This document shows, in pieces, positions 20,632 to 30,545 of a stretch of 64,000 nucleotides of DNA. The position numbers and the translations under genes were made by a program. Location: assembly GCA_902634325.1 (NCBI GenBank), contig CACPJP010000003.1, forward strand, positions 28,790 through 92,789, written 5' to 3'. Below the pieces are notes generated by a model. It made no database searches. It had not been told where the DNA came from and worked only from the letters and a program-made list of their open reading frames with translations. Numbering within the stretch: position 1 is the stretch's first letter; each line of letters begins with the position of its first letter. This DNA is from an uncultured Pelagibacteraceae bacterium. Lineage in GTDB: Bacteria; Pseudomonadota; Alphaproteobacteria; Pelagibacterales; Pelagibacteraceae.

Positions 20632-21209
20632 AAATCATTTTAGCATCAAAAAGTGGTGTAAGAAAAAATATTTTAGACAAGAATAATATTGAAAACGAAG
20701 TATGTATATCTAATGTTAATGAAGATGATATAAAAATGTCTTTAATTTCTGAAGGCGCGAATCCAATGCTTATATCAAAAAATCTGGCCGAGCTTAAGGC
20801 AAACAAGGTAAGTTCTAAAAAACCAGATGAAATGGTTTTAGGCGCCGATAGTGTAATCGATCTTAACGGGGAACTTGTTTCAAAACCAAAAGACAGAGAA
20901 GAAGCTTTAAAGATTCTTCAAAAATTAAATGGTAAAAAACACCAATTAATTAGTTCTGTATGTATATCTAAAAATGGTTCTATGATATGGAATTTTACAG
21001 ACGCTTCCACTTTAACCATGAAGCAACTTAATTTAGACGAAATTAAATCGTATTTAGCCAAAGTGGAAGACAAAGAATTATATGCTTATGGGGTTTATCA
21101 AATCGAAGCAGGCGGCAGATCTTTATTTTCAAAAATAGAAGGCAACGAAGATACGATTATGGGTTTGCCCGTTAAACAAATTAAGGATTATTTAAAAAAT
21201 ATTAAATGA
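20628..21209 (+). CDS. maf: Maf family nucleotide pyrophosphatase
   Basis: IILASKSGVRKNIL, VLGADSVIDLNGE motifs. Confidence 0.92.
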   Translation: MKIILASKSGVRKNILDKNNIENEVCISNVNEDDIKMSLISEGANPMLISKNLAELKANKVSSKKPDEMVLGADSVIDLNGELVSKPKDREEALKILQKLNGKKHQLISSVCISKNGSMIWNFTDASTLTMKQLNLDEIKSYLAKVEDKELYAYGVYQIEAGGRSLFSKIEGNEDTIMGLPVKQIKDYLKNIK

Positions 21210-22003
21210 AAAAATATTTAGTTATAGGCAATCCTATCGAACATTCATTGTCCCCTAAATTGCACAATTACTGGATAAAAGAAAATAATATTGATGCAAT
21301 CTATGATAAAAAATCTATTAAAGAAGAAGATATAAAGGAAATTATTAGCAAATTAAAAAATGACAATATTTCAGGAATTAATGTAACAGTTCCTTTTAAA
21401 AAGAAAGTTATACCCTTTTTGAATGAGCTAACAACTCTTGCTCAAGAAACAGATTCGGTGAACACAATATATAAAAAAGAAAATAAAATTATTGGAGATA
21501 ACACTGATATTGGCGGGTTTGAGCATGCATTAAAACATATCAATTATAATGTTAGAGGGAAAAAAGCTTTTATTTTAGGAGCAGGGGGAGTTGCACCATC
21601 AATTATTTATGCTTTAAAAAAAATTGGCATTTCAAAAATTACTTTAAGCAATAGAACCAAAGAAAAAGCTGAATTTTTGAAAAACAAATATCCTGATTTG
21701 AACGTTATAAATTGGGGAGAAACTTCAAATTCTGACATCATAATTAATGCTACAAGTCTAGGTCTCAAGGAAAATGATGAAATAAAATTAGATTATTCTA
21801 AAATTGGTAAAAACAAACTTTTCTACGATATTATTTATAATCCAGGCAAAACAAAATTTTTAATCAAAGCAAAAAAGTTTAATAATAAAATTGAAAATGG
21901 CAAATATATGTTTGCTTGTCAGGCCCAATTAGCTTTTCAAATTTGGCACAATGTTAAACCAATAATAAATGAAAAGGTTCTTGAGTTATTAGAAAATGAT
22001 TAA
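21206..22003 (+). CDS. aroE: Shikimate dehydrogenase
   Basis: VIGNPIEHSLSPKLHNYW, INVTVPFK, DNTDIGGF, LGAGGVAPS motifs. Confidence 0.96.
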   Translation: MKKYLVIGNPIEHSLSPKLHNYWIKENNIDAIYDKKSIKEEDIKEIISKLKNDNISGINVTVPFKKKVIPFLNELTTLAQETDSVNTIYKKENKIIGDNTDIGGFEHALKHINYNVRGKKAFILGAGGVAPSIIYALKKIGISKITLSNRTKEKAEFLKNKYPDLNVINWGETSNSDIIINATSLGLKENDEIKLDYSKIGKNKLFYDIIYNPGKTKFLIKAKKFNNKIENGKYMFACQAQLAFQIWHNVKPIINEKVLELLEND

Positions 22004-22547
22004 AATTGGTATTACAGGATCGATTGCATCAGGCAAATCAACTGTAGCAAAGATGCTATCAAAAAAAAAATATCCAATTTTTAACGCCGATTATGAGGTT
22101 AGAAAAATTTATAAAAAAAATTTTTTTAAAGATAAAGTATATAAAACATTAGGAGTTAAGAGCAAAAAGGAGATAAAAAGGATTATAAGTAAAAATCCAA
22201 AAAAATTAAAAACAGCAGAAAAAATAATTCATCCATTGATACGAAAAGAATTAAGAGCTTTTACGAAAAGAAATAGAAGAAAAAAATTTTTAATATTTGA
22301 AATTCCACTTTTGGTAGAAAGTAAGCTTATGAACAATTTTCATAAAATAATATTTGTAAATTCTAAAAGAGACATCAGGATAAAAAGATTCCAAAGAAAA
22401 GGAAAAAATATGAAACTTTTTAATGTTTTGGATAAAAGACAACTCAAGCCTGTAAAAAAAATTAAATTTTGTGATTATGTTATTCACAACAATAATTCTT
22501 TAAAAAAATTAAAAAAGCGTGTTAAACTTATTCAAAATAAATTATGA
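21996..22547 (+). CDS. coaE: Dephospho-CoA kinase
   Basis: IGITGSIASGKSTVAKML, FNADYEVRKIY motifs. Confidence 0.93.
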   Translation: MIKIGITGSIASGKSTVAKMLSKKKYPIFNADYEVRKIYKKNFFKDKVYKTLGVKSKKEIKRIISKNPKKLKTAEKIIHPLIRKELRAFTKRNRRKKFLIFEIPLLVESKLMNNFHKIIFVNSKRDIRIKRFQRKGKNMKLFNVLDKRQLKPVKKIKFCDYVIHNNNSLKKLKKRVKLIQNKL

Positions 22548-23215
22548 ACGAAGTAATTTTAGATACTGAAACCACAGGCCTATCATTAAAAGAAGATCAT
22601 AGAATTATTGAAATAGCTTGTATCGAAACAAATAATCTTATACCCACAAAAAAAGTTTTTTATAAACTTATTAATCCTGAAAGAGAAGTTTCAAAGGATG
22701 CTCTAAAAATTCATGGTTATGACAATGAAAAATTAAAAAAAGAGCCAAAGTTTAAAGAAATAGCAAATGAGTTCATCAAATTTATCTCAGGAAAAAAATT
22801 AATTATACACAACGCTCCTTTCGATATTGGTTTTATAAATCATGAATTGAAGAAGATTAATATGCAATTAATTGATTTAAAAAAAAATGTAATTGATACT
22901 CTTGAAATTGCTAGATCTAAATATCCAGGATCCTCGAATTCTCTAGATAGTTTATGCAAAAAATTTGATGTAGATTTGTCTAAAAGAACAAAACACAATG
23001 CACTATTAGACTGTGAACTTTTAAGAAAAGTTTATATCAATCTTATTGGAGAAAAAGAACCAACTCTGGTTTTTCAAGATAATAGTGAAAAAAATTTTTC
23101 TAATATAAAAAACGAACTAGTTGAATATTCTAAAACGATAGTAAAAATTTCTAAAAAAGAATTAGAAAATCATAAAAATTTTTTGAAAAGCGAAATGAAA
23201 AAAAATTATTTTTGA
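22544..23215 (+). CDS. dnaQ: DNA polymerase III epsilon subunit (3'-5' exonuclease)
   Basis: VILDTETTGLSLKEDHRIIEIACIE, IHNAPFDIGFINHEL, KHNALLDCELL motifs. Confidence 0.95.
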   Translation: MNEVILDTETTGLSLKEDHRIIEIACIETNNLIPTKKVFYKLINPEREVSKDALKIHGYDNEKLKKEPKFKEIANEFIKFISGKKLIIHNAPFDIGFINHELKKINMQLIDLKKNVIDTLEIARSKYPGSSNSLDSLCKKFDVDLSKRTKHNALLDCELLRKVYINLIGEKEPTLVFQDNSEKNFSNIKNELVEYSKTIVKISKKELENHKNFLKSEMKKNYF

Positions 23216-23628
23216 TTTTTTTTATTTTCATAAAGTTTTAAAAAATTAATTTTTTCCTCTATATTGATTTTTTTAAAACCTGATTTTTCAAATAAAATAA
23301 TAATTATATTTCTTATTTCTGGATATATGTCTGTTGGAACTTTTATCAGTATAATTTTTTCCAATTCGTTTCTTTCAATTTTTCCTTCGATTTGTACTAT
23401 AGAAGCGAGCTCAACAGATACATGAATATTTTTTGTATAATTTTTTTCCTTAGGCTCTAATCTTAAATTTACATTTACCTGTAAAATATTTTCTTTAATT
23501 TTATTACTATTTATGTCACAAATAAATCTGTAATTTTTTATATCTTTTTCGATAAGAAAATATGTTTTTGAATCAATTATCTCAAAAGATAAATCTCTGA
23601 TATACTTTGTTATTATTTTATAATTCAT
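23206..23628 (-). CDS. secB: Protein-export chaperone SecB-like (divergent)
   Basis: YIRDLSFEI near N-terminus and LIKVPTDIYPEIRNIIIILFEKSGF near C-terminus match SecB; adjacent to dnaQ. Confidence 0.78.
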   Translation of the reverse strand: MNYKIITKYIRDLSFEIIDSKTYFLIEKDIKNYRFICDINSNKIKENILQVNVNLRLEPKEKNYTKNIHVSVELASIVQIEGKIERNELEKIILIKVPTDIYPEIRNIIIILFEKSGFKKINIEEKINFLKLYENKKNQK

Positions 23629-24034
23629 CTTTGTCTTTATCTACAATTTCTCCGTCAATATAGTTCTCTTTTTCTTTTATAGAAGATTTTCTTTCTAGAA
23701 AGAATAAATTTATTATTTTTTTTCTTGTAAATGGAATAAGCAATAAAAATCCAAAAAAATCTGTAATAAAACCTGGAATTATAAGAAGTAGTGCAGCAAA
23801 AGCTATCGAAGCTCCTGAGATCATTTCAAAAATAGGAGATTTGTTTTTATATAAATTATAAACACCAGATCTTAAAGTGTTCAAACCTTCTATTTTTGCA
23901 AAATAAATACCAATGACTGCTGTTAAAAATATAAGACCAACAGTAGTCAATGCCCCAATGTTTTGGCCTATTTTTATCATTACGAAAATTTCTACAGCTG
24001 GAACAGCTATTAAAAACAATAAAAGTGTGTTCAT
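23618..24034 (-). CDS. FxsA family protein
   Basis: PAVEIFVMIKIGQNIGALTTVGLIFLTAVIG and LLLIPGFITDFFGFLLLIPFTR motifs. Confidence 0.88.
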   Translation of the reverse strand: MNTLLLFLIAVPAVEIFVMIKIGQNIGALTTVGLIFLTAVIGIYFAKIEGLNTLRSGVYNLYKNKSPIFEMISGASIAFAALLLIIPGFITDFFGFLLLIPFTRKKIINLFFLERKSSIKEKENYIDGEIVDKDKDEL

Positions 24035-24060
24035 TTGGCAGTTACTAAATTATATTATTA

Positions 24061-24684
24061 ATGTATATTTATCAAACTATGAGTAGTAATTTTGGATATT
24101 TGGACATTATACTTTTGGCAATGATTGCTGGATTTATAGTTTTAAGGTTAAGAAGTATATTAGGAAGAAAAACAGGTCATGAAGATAAAGTTTATACTGA
24201 CTTTGTAGATAAGAAGTTTGGACAATTTAAAAATCCAGAAGAAACAAATTTAAAAAAATCTCCTACAGAATTTAATGCAAATGACAAAAAAAAATTTCTT
24301 AAAGGTGCTGAAATAGCTTACGAAACAATACTTGCTTCTTTTTCGAAGGGAGATAAGGAGAGTTTAAAAAATTTACTAACTGAAAAAATGCAAGCAAACT
24401 TTTCCTCAGCTATTGAAGATAGAAATTCAAAAAAAATTAAATCAGAATTAACTTTCATTGGAATTAAATCATCCGCAATTCAAAAATTTGAAAAAACAAC
24501 AGAAGCTCTTTTTTTTACTGTAAAATTTGTAAGTGAAATTATATCTGTTAAAAGGGACAAAGATAATAAAATATTAGAAGGTGATCCTAATAAAATTAAG
24601 ACTGTAATTGATCATTGGAAATTTACACGAAAAATTTCTAGTCTAAGTCCAAATTGGTATCTTGCAGAAATTAAAAACTCTTGA
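24061..24684 (+). CDS. Tim44/TimA domain protein
   Basis: N-terminal TM DIILLAMIAGFIVLRLRSILGRKTGHED and Tim44-like C-terminal domain ending DHWKFTRKISSLSPNWYLAEI. Confidence 0.87.
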   Translation: MYIYQTMSSNFGYLDIILLAMIAGFIVLRLRSILGRKTGHEDKVYTDFVDKKFGQFKNPEETNLKKSPTEFNANDKKKFLKGAEIAYETILASFSKGDKESLKNLLTEKMQANFSSAIEDRNSKKIKSELTFIGIKSSAIQKFEKTTEALFFTVKFVSEIISVKRDKDNKILEGDPNKIKTVIDHWKFTRKISSLSPNWYLAEIKNS

Positions 24685-25091
24685 CAAAAGATTCTAACCA
24701 AAAAGATTGGGAGAATTTTTTAAATAATCCTTCAGATGTTTTTGATAAAGATAATATAGGAAAAAATAATCAAAAAAAATTGACCAAATATAAATTTGAT
24801 TTTCATGGTTATTCAATAGAGGATGCTAATAAAAAAATAGAGTATTTAATTTCTAAATCTTTAGAAGAAGGAATTGAAGAACTTCTTATTGTCACAGGAA
24901 AAGGTATTCATTCAAATAGAAAAGATGATATTTATGTTTCAAAAGACTATAACAAATTACAAAGTACATTACCTGAATTTATAAAAAATAATTCGGAATT
25001 AAGTTCTAAAATACAAAAAATAAGACAAGCACCCGAAGAACTTGGTGGTAGTGGTGCTTTAATTCTTAAATTAAAGAAAATTAAAGAATAA
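24681..25091 (+). CDS. Smr domain protein (TTG start)
   Basis: [37 protein letters not shown]...[12 protein letters not shown]. Confidence 0.88.
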   Translation: MTKDSNQKDWENFLNNPSDVFDKDNIGKNNQKKLTKYKFDFHGYSIEDANKKIEYLISKSLEEGIEELLIVTGKGIHSNRKDDIYVSKDYNKLQSTLPEFIKNNSELSSKIQKIRQAPEELGGSGALILKLKKIKE

Positions 25092-26451
25092 ACTTTGACA
25101 GATCTGTGTCTTTGACAAGATCACCTAAGTTTTTGCTAACGTAGTCTTTGTTAATTATAATTTTTTGTCCAGCTTTATCTGATGCTGTAAAACTAATTTC
25201 ATCTAAAACTTTTTCTATTATGGTGTGTAGTCTTCTTGCACCTATATTTTCTACAGTGGAATTTATTTCTGTTGATAATTTTGCCAACATATCAATTCCA
25301 TCTTCAGAAAAATCTAAATCGACATCTTCAGTTTTTAATAACGCTTTGTACTGTTTTATTAAACTGTTATCAGGCTCTTTTAAAATTCTTTTAAAGTCTT
25401 TTTCAGTAAGTGCTTTTAGCTCTACTCTAATTGGTAAACGTCCCTGTAGTTCTGGTAACAAGTCCGATGGCTTAGCTAATTGAAAAGCTCCTGATGCAAT
25501 AAATAAAACATGATCTGTTTTAACAGGTCCATATTTTGTGTTTACAGTTGTTCCTTCTATTAAAGGAAGTAAATCTCTTTGTACTCCTTCTCTAGATACA
25601 TCACCGCCCACCCTATCTGTTCTTGCAGACACTTTGTCTATTTCATCTAAAAATACTATTCCGTTATTTTCCGTTGAATCTTTGGCCTCTTTGATAATTT
25701 TATCTTCCTCAATCATTTTATCTGATTCCTGGGCTATTAAAATTTCATGAGACTCCTTAACAGTCATTTTCTTCTTTTTCCCTTTTGGACCCATAGATTT
25801 TCCTAGCATTTCTCCAAGGTTAACCATTCCAATATTAGCACCAGGCATTCCCGGTATTTCAAAACTTGGCATTCCTGATTTTGCTTCGTTTACTTCAATT
25901 TCAATTTCATTTTTATCTAGATCACCAGAACGCAATCTTTTTCTAAAACTTTCTCTTGTTGCTAAACTTGCTTTTTTTCCTACAAGAGCATCTAAAACTT
26001 TTTCCTCGGCAGCTTGTTGAGCCTTTGCATGAACTTCTTTTCTTTTTTTCTCTCTCTCCATTGCAATTGCTATTTCAATTAAATCTCTAATTATTTGTTC
26101 TACATCTCTTCCTACATAACCAACTTCTGTGAACCTAGTTGCCTCAACCTTTATAAAAGGTGCTTGAGCTAATTTTGATAATCTTCTTGAAATTTCTGTT
26201 TTACCAACTCCAGTTGGTCCAATCATTAATATATTTTTAGGAAGAACTTCTTCCTTCATTTCATCAGAAAGAGCCTGTCTTCTCCATCTATTTCTAAGCG
26301 CTACAGCCACTGCTCTTTTCGCTTGGCTTTGACCTATAACATATCTGTCTAATTCTGAGACTATCTCTCTAGGTGATAATGCACTGACCTTAGAACTAGT
26401 TTTTTTTCCAGTATCTTTGACAACTTTAAGATTTGAAACTTTTTGAACCAT
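25081..26451 (-). CDS. hslU: HslU ATPase subunit
   Basis: [56 protein letters not shown]-type motifs. Confidence 0.98.
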   Translation of the reverse strand: MVQKVSNLKVVKDTGKKTSSKVSALSPREIVSELDRYVIGQSQAKRAVAVALRNRWRRQALSDEMKEEVLPKNILMIGPTGVGKTEISRRLSKLAQAPFIKVEATRFTEVGYVGRDVEQIIRDLIEIAIAMEREKKRKEVHAKAQQAAEEKVLDALVGKKASLATRESFRKRLRSGDLDKNEIEIEVNEAKSGMPSFEIPGMPGANIGMVNLGEMLGKSMGPKGKKKKMTVKESHEILIAQESDKMIEEDKIIKEAKDSTENNGIVFLDEIDKVSARTDRVGGDVSREGVQRDLLPLIEGTTVNTKYGPVKTDHVLFIASGAFQLAKPSDLLPELQGRLPIRVELKALTEKDFKRILKEPDNSLIKQYKALLKTEDVDLDFSEDGIDMLAKLSTEINSTVENIGARRLHTIIEKVLDEISFTASDKAGQKIIINKDYVSKNLGDLVKDTDLSKFIL

Positions 26452-26453
26452 AA

Positions 26454-26993
26454 CTAAACTTTTTCTGTTGTAATGTTGTTATTTGTAAACACACAAATTT
26501 CAGATGCAACTTTTAAGGCTTTTTTTGCTATTTCTTCTGCAGGCATATTTGTTTCCATTAAAACTTTTGCTGCAGCAAGAGCGTAATTTCCGCCTGATCC
26601 AATACCAATTATTCCGTCTTCAGGTTCTAATACGTCCCCTGTACCAGATATAATAAAACTTTTTTCCTTGTCTGCTACAGCCATTAATGCTTCTAATCTT
26701 CTCAAATATTTATCTGTTCTCCAGTCTTTAGCTAATTCGACGGCTGCTCTAGTTAAATTTCCTGCATGTTTTTCTAATTTAGCTTCTAACCTTTCAAACA
26801 ATGTTAGAGCATCTGCTGTTGATCCTGCGAATCCTGCAATCACATTTCTTTTCTCAATCTTTCGAACTTTTTTTGCTTTGCTTTTTAAAACAGTATTACC
26901 CAAACTTACTTGACCATCACCAGCTACTATAGTTTGATTTCCCTTCCTTATTAGGACAATGGTCGTTCCATGCCAATTTTGATTTGTGTTCAT
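26454..26993 (-). CDS. hslV: HslV protease subunit
   Basis: [30 protein letters not shown]. Confidence 0.98.
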   Translation of the reverse strand: MNTNQNWHGTTIVLIRKGNQTIVAGDGQVSLGNTVLKSKAKKVRKIEKRNVIAGFAGSTADALTLFERLEAKLEKHAGNLTRAAVELAKDWRTDKYLRRLEALMAVADKEKSFIISGTGDVLEPEDGIIGIGSGGNYALAAAKVLMETNMPAEEIAKKALKVASEICVFTNNNITTEKV

Positions 26994-27001
26994 ATTAACT
27001 T

Positions 27002-27029
27002 ATGTGGAGATTTAATTTGAATCTTCAAG
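27002..27029 (-). promoter_or_regulatory. Candidate RpoH (sigma-32) promoter of hslVU
   Basis: Reverse strand CTTGAA-N16-CCACAT; -10 element ends 8 nt before hslV ATG. Confidence 0.62.
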
Positions 27030-27096
27030 GTTTTACATTGCGTTTATTGCTAAAATGTAAATTTAGCTATATATCTTCATATAAATCTCAAAATTT

Positions 27097-27687
27097 ATGA
27101 GCAGAAAAGCCAAAATTATAAGAAAAACCAAAGAAACAAATATATCTGCCGAAGTAAATTTGGACGGAAAAGGTAAATATCAAATTAAGACCAAAATAGG
27201 TTTTTTGGATCACATGTTAGAACAGCTTTCCAAACATTCTTTAATAGATATGAAGGTTGTTGCTAAGGGTGATACTCATATTGATTTGCATCACACAACA
27301 GAGGATACTGGTATTGCTATAGGGGAAGCCATAAAAAAAGCCGCAGGGAATCTCAAGGGGATTAAACGATTTTCAAGTAAAATTATTCCTATGGATGAAA
27401 CTTTAACAAGGGTTTCTATGGACATTTCTAATAGGCCATATCTGATTTGGAAAGTAGATTTGAAAGTTGAAAAACTTGGAGAAATGGATACTGAACTTTT
27501 CAAAGAGTGGTTCCAGGCCTTTTCTCAAGCCGCAGGCATTACTTTGCATGTAGAAAATATATATGGAGACAATAGTCACCACAAAATTGAATCTTGTTTC
27601 AAAGCCTTAGCCAGATCTCTCAGAGAAGCTTTGGAAATAGACAAAAGAATTAAAAACATTCTTCCTTCGACAAAAGGAAAACTTTAA
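27097..27687 (+). CDS. hisB: Imidazoleglycerol-phosphate dehydratase
   Basis: [53 protein letters not shown]. Confidence 0.97.
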   Translation: MSRKAKIIRKTKETNISAEVNLDGKGKYQIKTKIGFLDHMLEQLSKHSLIDMKVVAKGDTHIDLHHTTEDTGIAIGEAIKKAAGNLKGIKRFSSKIIPMDETLTRVSMDISNRPYLIWKVDLKVEKLGEMDTELFKEWFQAFSQAAGITLHVENIYGDNSHHKIESCFKALARSLREALEIDKRIKNILPSTKGKL

Positions 27688-27695
27688 AAGAATTA

Positions 27696-28439
27696 ATGAA
27701 AATATTTCCTGCTATAGATATTAAAGGGGGGAAGTGTGTTCGGCTTCTAAAGGGAAATTTTGACAAATCCACAGAATATAAAAAGTCTCCTATAGACCAA
27801 GCAAAGGAATTTTCAGACTCAGGATTTAGAGATCTTCATATAGTTGATTTAGACGGCGCCCTAAAAGGAGAACCAGTAAACGGAGAGTTAATCGAAGAGA
27901 TATGTAAATTAACAAAAATAAGGATTCAAATTGGCGGCGGAATAAGATCAATCGATCATATAAAAAAATTAATTGATATTGGCGTTGATAGAGTAGTTAT
28001 AGGCACTATGGCTGTTGAGGATACTAAATTTCTCGAGAATATTTGTAGTAAATTTAAAAATAAAATCGCAGTAGCTCTTGATGTTCGTAATGGATTTATT
28101 GCATTAAGAGGTTGGAAAGAACAAACAAAAATTCTGGCGTCAGATTTTTTAATGAAAATTAAGAATATAGGTGTTTCAAGAATAATTTATACAGATATTG
28201 AAAGAGACGGAACTTTAACACGACCAAATCTTCCAGAAACTTTAAAATTTGCTAAACTTTTAAATTACAATGAAAGAATTCCAGTTGTGGTTTCAGGAGG
28301 TGTTGGTTCTATAAACGATATAGTTGCTATTAAAAAACTTACTCAGCCTCCAGAGTTAGAAGGTGTGATAGTAGGTAAAGCAATGTATGATGGAACTTTA
28401 AGTGATCATAATATAGTTAATTTATTAGTAGATTATTAA
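27696..28439 (+). CDS. hisA: HisA isomerase
   Basis: FPAIDIKGGKCVRLLKG, IQIGGGIRS, YTDIERDGTL. Confidence 0.97.
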   Translation: MKIFPAIDIKGGKCVRLLKGNFDKSTEYKKSPIDQAKEFSDSGFRDLHIVDLDGALKGEPVNGELIEEICKLTKIRIQIGGGIRSIDHIKKLIDIGVDRVVIGTMAVEDTKFLENICSKFKNKIAVALDVRNGFIALRGWKEQTKILASDFLMKIKNIGVSRIIYTDIERDGTLTRPNLPETLKFAKLLNYNERIPVVVSGGVGSINDIVAIKKLTQPPELEGVIVGKAMYDGTLSDHNIVNLLVDY

Positions 28440-29195
28440 ATGTTAAAAAGAATTATACCTTGTCTAGATGTTAGCAATGGCAGAGTTGTTAAAGGAATTA
28501 ATTTCATTAACCTCGTTGATGCTGGGGACCCAACTGAACAAGCTAAATTTTATAGCGAAAATGGTGCAGATGAGATTTGTTTTTTGGACATCACTGCATC
28601 TAATGAAAATAGAAATACTATTTTAGATGTAGTAAAAAAAACATCTCAACAATGTTTTGTTCCGCTAACCGTCGGTGGGGGTGTTAGAAATCTTAATGAT
28701 ATTTCAAACTTACTAAGTTCAGGAGCAGACAAAGTCTCAATTAATACCGCTGCAGTAAATAATAAAAGTATTGTAAAAGAATCGGCTGAAAATTTTGGAT
28801 CTCAGTGTACTGTTATCGCAATTGATGCAAAGAAGATTGACAAAAATAAATGGGAAGTATTTACGCATGGAGGAAGAAATTCTACAGGCAGGGATGTTCT
28901 TAGTTATGCTAAAGAAGTAGAAGAACTTGGTGCAGGCGAAATACTCTTAACTTCTATGGATAGAGATGGAACTAAAAAAGGATATGATTTAGAATTAACT
29001 GAGCTAATTTCCAATTCAGTAAATATTCCAGTTATAGCCTCAGGTGGTGCCGGTAACCTCGATCATTTGTATGATGGCTTTAAAAAAGGCAAAGCTAGTG
29101 CAGCATTGGCTGCATCAATATTTCATTTTGGTGAGTTTTCAATACAAGATGCAAAAAAATATTTAGACTCAAAGGGAATTCCTGTAAGAATTTAA
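28440..29195 (+). CDS. hisF: Imidazole glycerol phosphate synthase subunit HisF
   Basis: [43 protein letters not shown]. Confidence 0.98.
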   Translation: MLKRIIPCLDVSNGRVVKGINFINLVDAGDPTEQAKFYSENGADEICFLDITASNENRNTILDVVKKTSQQCFVPLTVGGGVRNLNDISNLLSSGADKVSINTAAVNNKSIVKESAENFGSQCTVIAIDAKKIDKNKWEVFTHGGRNSTGRDVLSYAKEVEELGAGEILLTSMDRDGTKKGYDLELTELISNSVNIPVIASGGAGNLDHLYDGFKKGKASAALAASIFHFGEFSIQDAKKYLDSKGIPVRI

Positions 29196-29198
29196 AAA

Positions 29199-29474
29199 AT
29201 GTTTAAAACTCTAGAAGAATTGATTGCTATTATTCGTCAACGAAAAGGATCTTCGTCTGAGAAATCCTATACAAATAAATTATTAAATGACAAAAAATTA
29301 ATTGTTGCAAAAGTTAAAGAAGAAGTAACAGAACTTATCAGTGCAATTGAACAAAATTCAAATAAAATTCATGAAGCAGCGGATGTTTTGTATCATTTAA
29401 TGGTGCTTTTGGAAGCAAACGGTATTAAAATCGAAGATGTAATGGACGAATTAAAAAAAAGACAAAAGAAATAA
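29199..29474 (+). CDS. hisE: Phosphoribosyl-ATP diphosphatase
   Basis: SYTNKLLNDKKLIVAKVKEEVTELISA...EAADVLYHLMVLLEANGI. Confidence 0.93.
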   Translation: MFKTLEELIAIIRQRKGSSSEKSYTNKLLNDKKLIVAKVKEEVTELISAIEQNSNKIHEAADVLYHLMVLLEANGIKIEDVMDELKKRQKK

Positions 29475-29475
29475 A

Positions 29476-29610
29476 ATGATAAATTGGCACAAAAGAGTGG
29501 TGAAGCGGTTTAAGAAAAAATTCAATGTTTCTGATTATGGAGTAGCCTGGATATCTTTTATTAAAGGATTAATTCTTGGTTTACTGATTTATCATTTTTT
29601 TATTAAATAA
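29476..29610 (+). CDS. Small basic membrane protein, 44 aa (not in ORF track)
   Basis: MINWHKRVVKRFKKKFNVSDYGVAWISFIKGLILGLLIYHFFIK*; one TM helix; packed between hisE and the HIT gene. Confidence 0.72.
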   Translation: MINWHKRVVKRFKKKFNVSDYGVAWISFIKGLILGLLIYHFFIK

Positions 29611-29614
29611 TAAA

Positions 29615-29980
29615 ATGGCATACGACAAAAACAATATTTTTGCTAAAATTTTAAGAGGTGAAATACCTTGTAAAAAAATTTATGAAAATGATTTTGTTCT
29701 TTCATTTCATGATATTAATCCACAAAAGAAAATACATGCTTTAGTTATTCCGAAGGGATCATATGTAAATTTGGATGATTTTATTCAAAATGCCAAAGAA
29801 AAAGAAATTACAGAGTTCTTCAAAGCAATATCTCATGTTGCCAAATTACTTGAAGTATCGAATGCAGAAGGTGGATATAGAGCTTTATCTAATATAGGCA
29901 AAAATGGGGGACAAGAAGTTCCCCATCTACACTTTCATATTTTTGGTGGAGAAAAAGTCGGGAAAATGGTTTCTAATTAA
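29615..29980 (+). CDS. HIT family protein
   Basis: NIFAKILRGEIPCKKIYE and PHLHFHIFGG histidine triad. Confidence 0.95.
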   Translation: MAYDKNNIFAKILRGEIPCKKIYENDFVLSFHDINPQKKIHALVIPKGSYVNLDDFIQNAKEKEITEFFKAISHVAKLLEVSNAEGGYRALSNIGKNGGQEVPHLHFHIFGGEKVGKMVSN

Positions 29981-30542
29981 TTGTCGGAATATTAAATAGT
30001 TTTTCATCAAAGCTTTGGTTTTTATTAAGATTGTTAATTTTGAAATTAGTATAATTACCATTTAGATCGACAATTTCCCATCCAGACAAGTCAAAGCTTT
30101 CTCTATCAAAAAAAAATACTATTTCCCCTTTATTTTCTTCAGAGTATTTGATTTGAAAAGACTTTTGTTCTGAACTTAAATTTCCTTCCAAAATCAAATT
30201 CTCAAATTTTTTTTTATCTAAAATGTTTACAAAATACGATTTTGAAACAGGATAAAAATATGTTTTGTTGTACCTTTTGTGATAAATTACGAGATTTTTT
30301 CTATTAACTATAACTTCTTTTTGATTTTTATTTTCGTATATGCATTTTAAAAAATGAGGTCTTTTTAAAAAACAAACTCCACTCTCTTTTTTACCAAAAG
30401 AGGCTTGAACAAAATCAAATCTAAGAGTTTTTATATTATTTAGATTTTCAATAATTTTCGACTTATCATTAGCTAGTAAATTTGTAGTATTTATTGAGAC
30501 TATAAAAGTTAGTAAAATTAATATAAATTTTTTTTTTAACAA
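29973..30542 (-). CDS. lolA: Outer-membrane lipoprotein carrier protein LolA-like
   Basis: Signal peptide plus KTLRFDFVQAS, FLKRPHFLKCIYE features of LolA; adjacent to ftsK. Confidence 0.8.
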   Translation of the reverse strand: MLKKKFILILLTFIVSINTTNLLANDKSKIIENLNNIKTLRFDFVQASFGKKESGVCFLKRPHFLKCIYENKNQKEVIVNRKNLVIYHKRYNKTYFYPVSKSYFVNILDKKKFENLILEGNLSSEQKSFQIKYSEENKGEIVFFFDRESFDLSGWEIVDLNGNYTNFKINNLNKNQSFDEKLFNIPTIN

Positions 30543-30545
30543 AAA

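Noticed and set aside
24664-24684. TTG start of the Smr-domain gene as evidence of a sequencing error
   Set aside because: TTG overlaps the preceding stop in the usual coupled manner and the ORF is intact.
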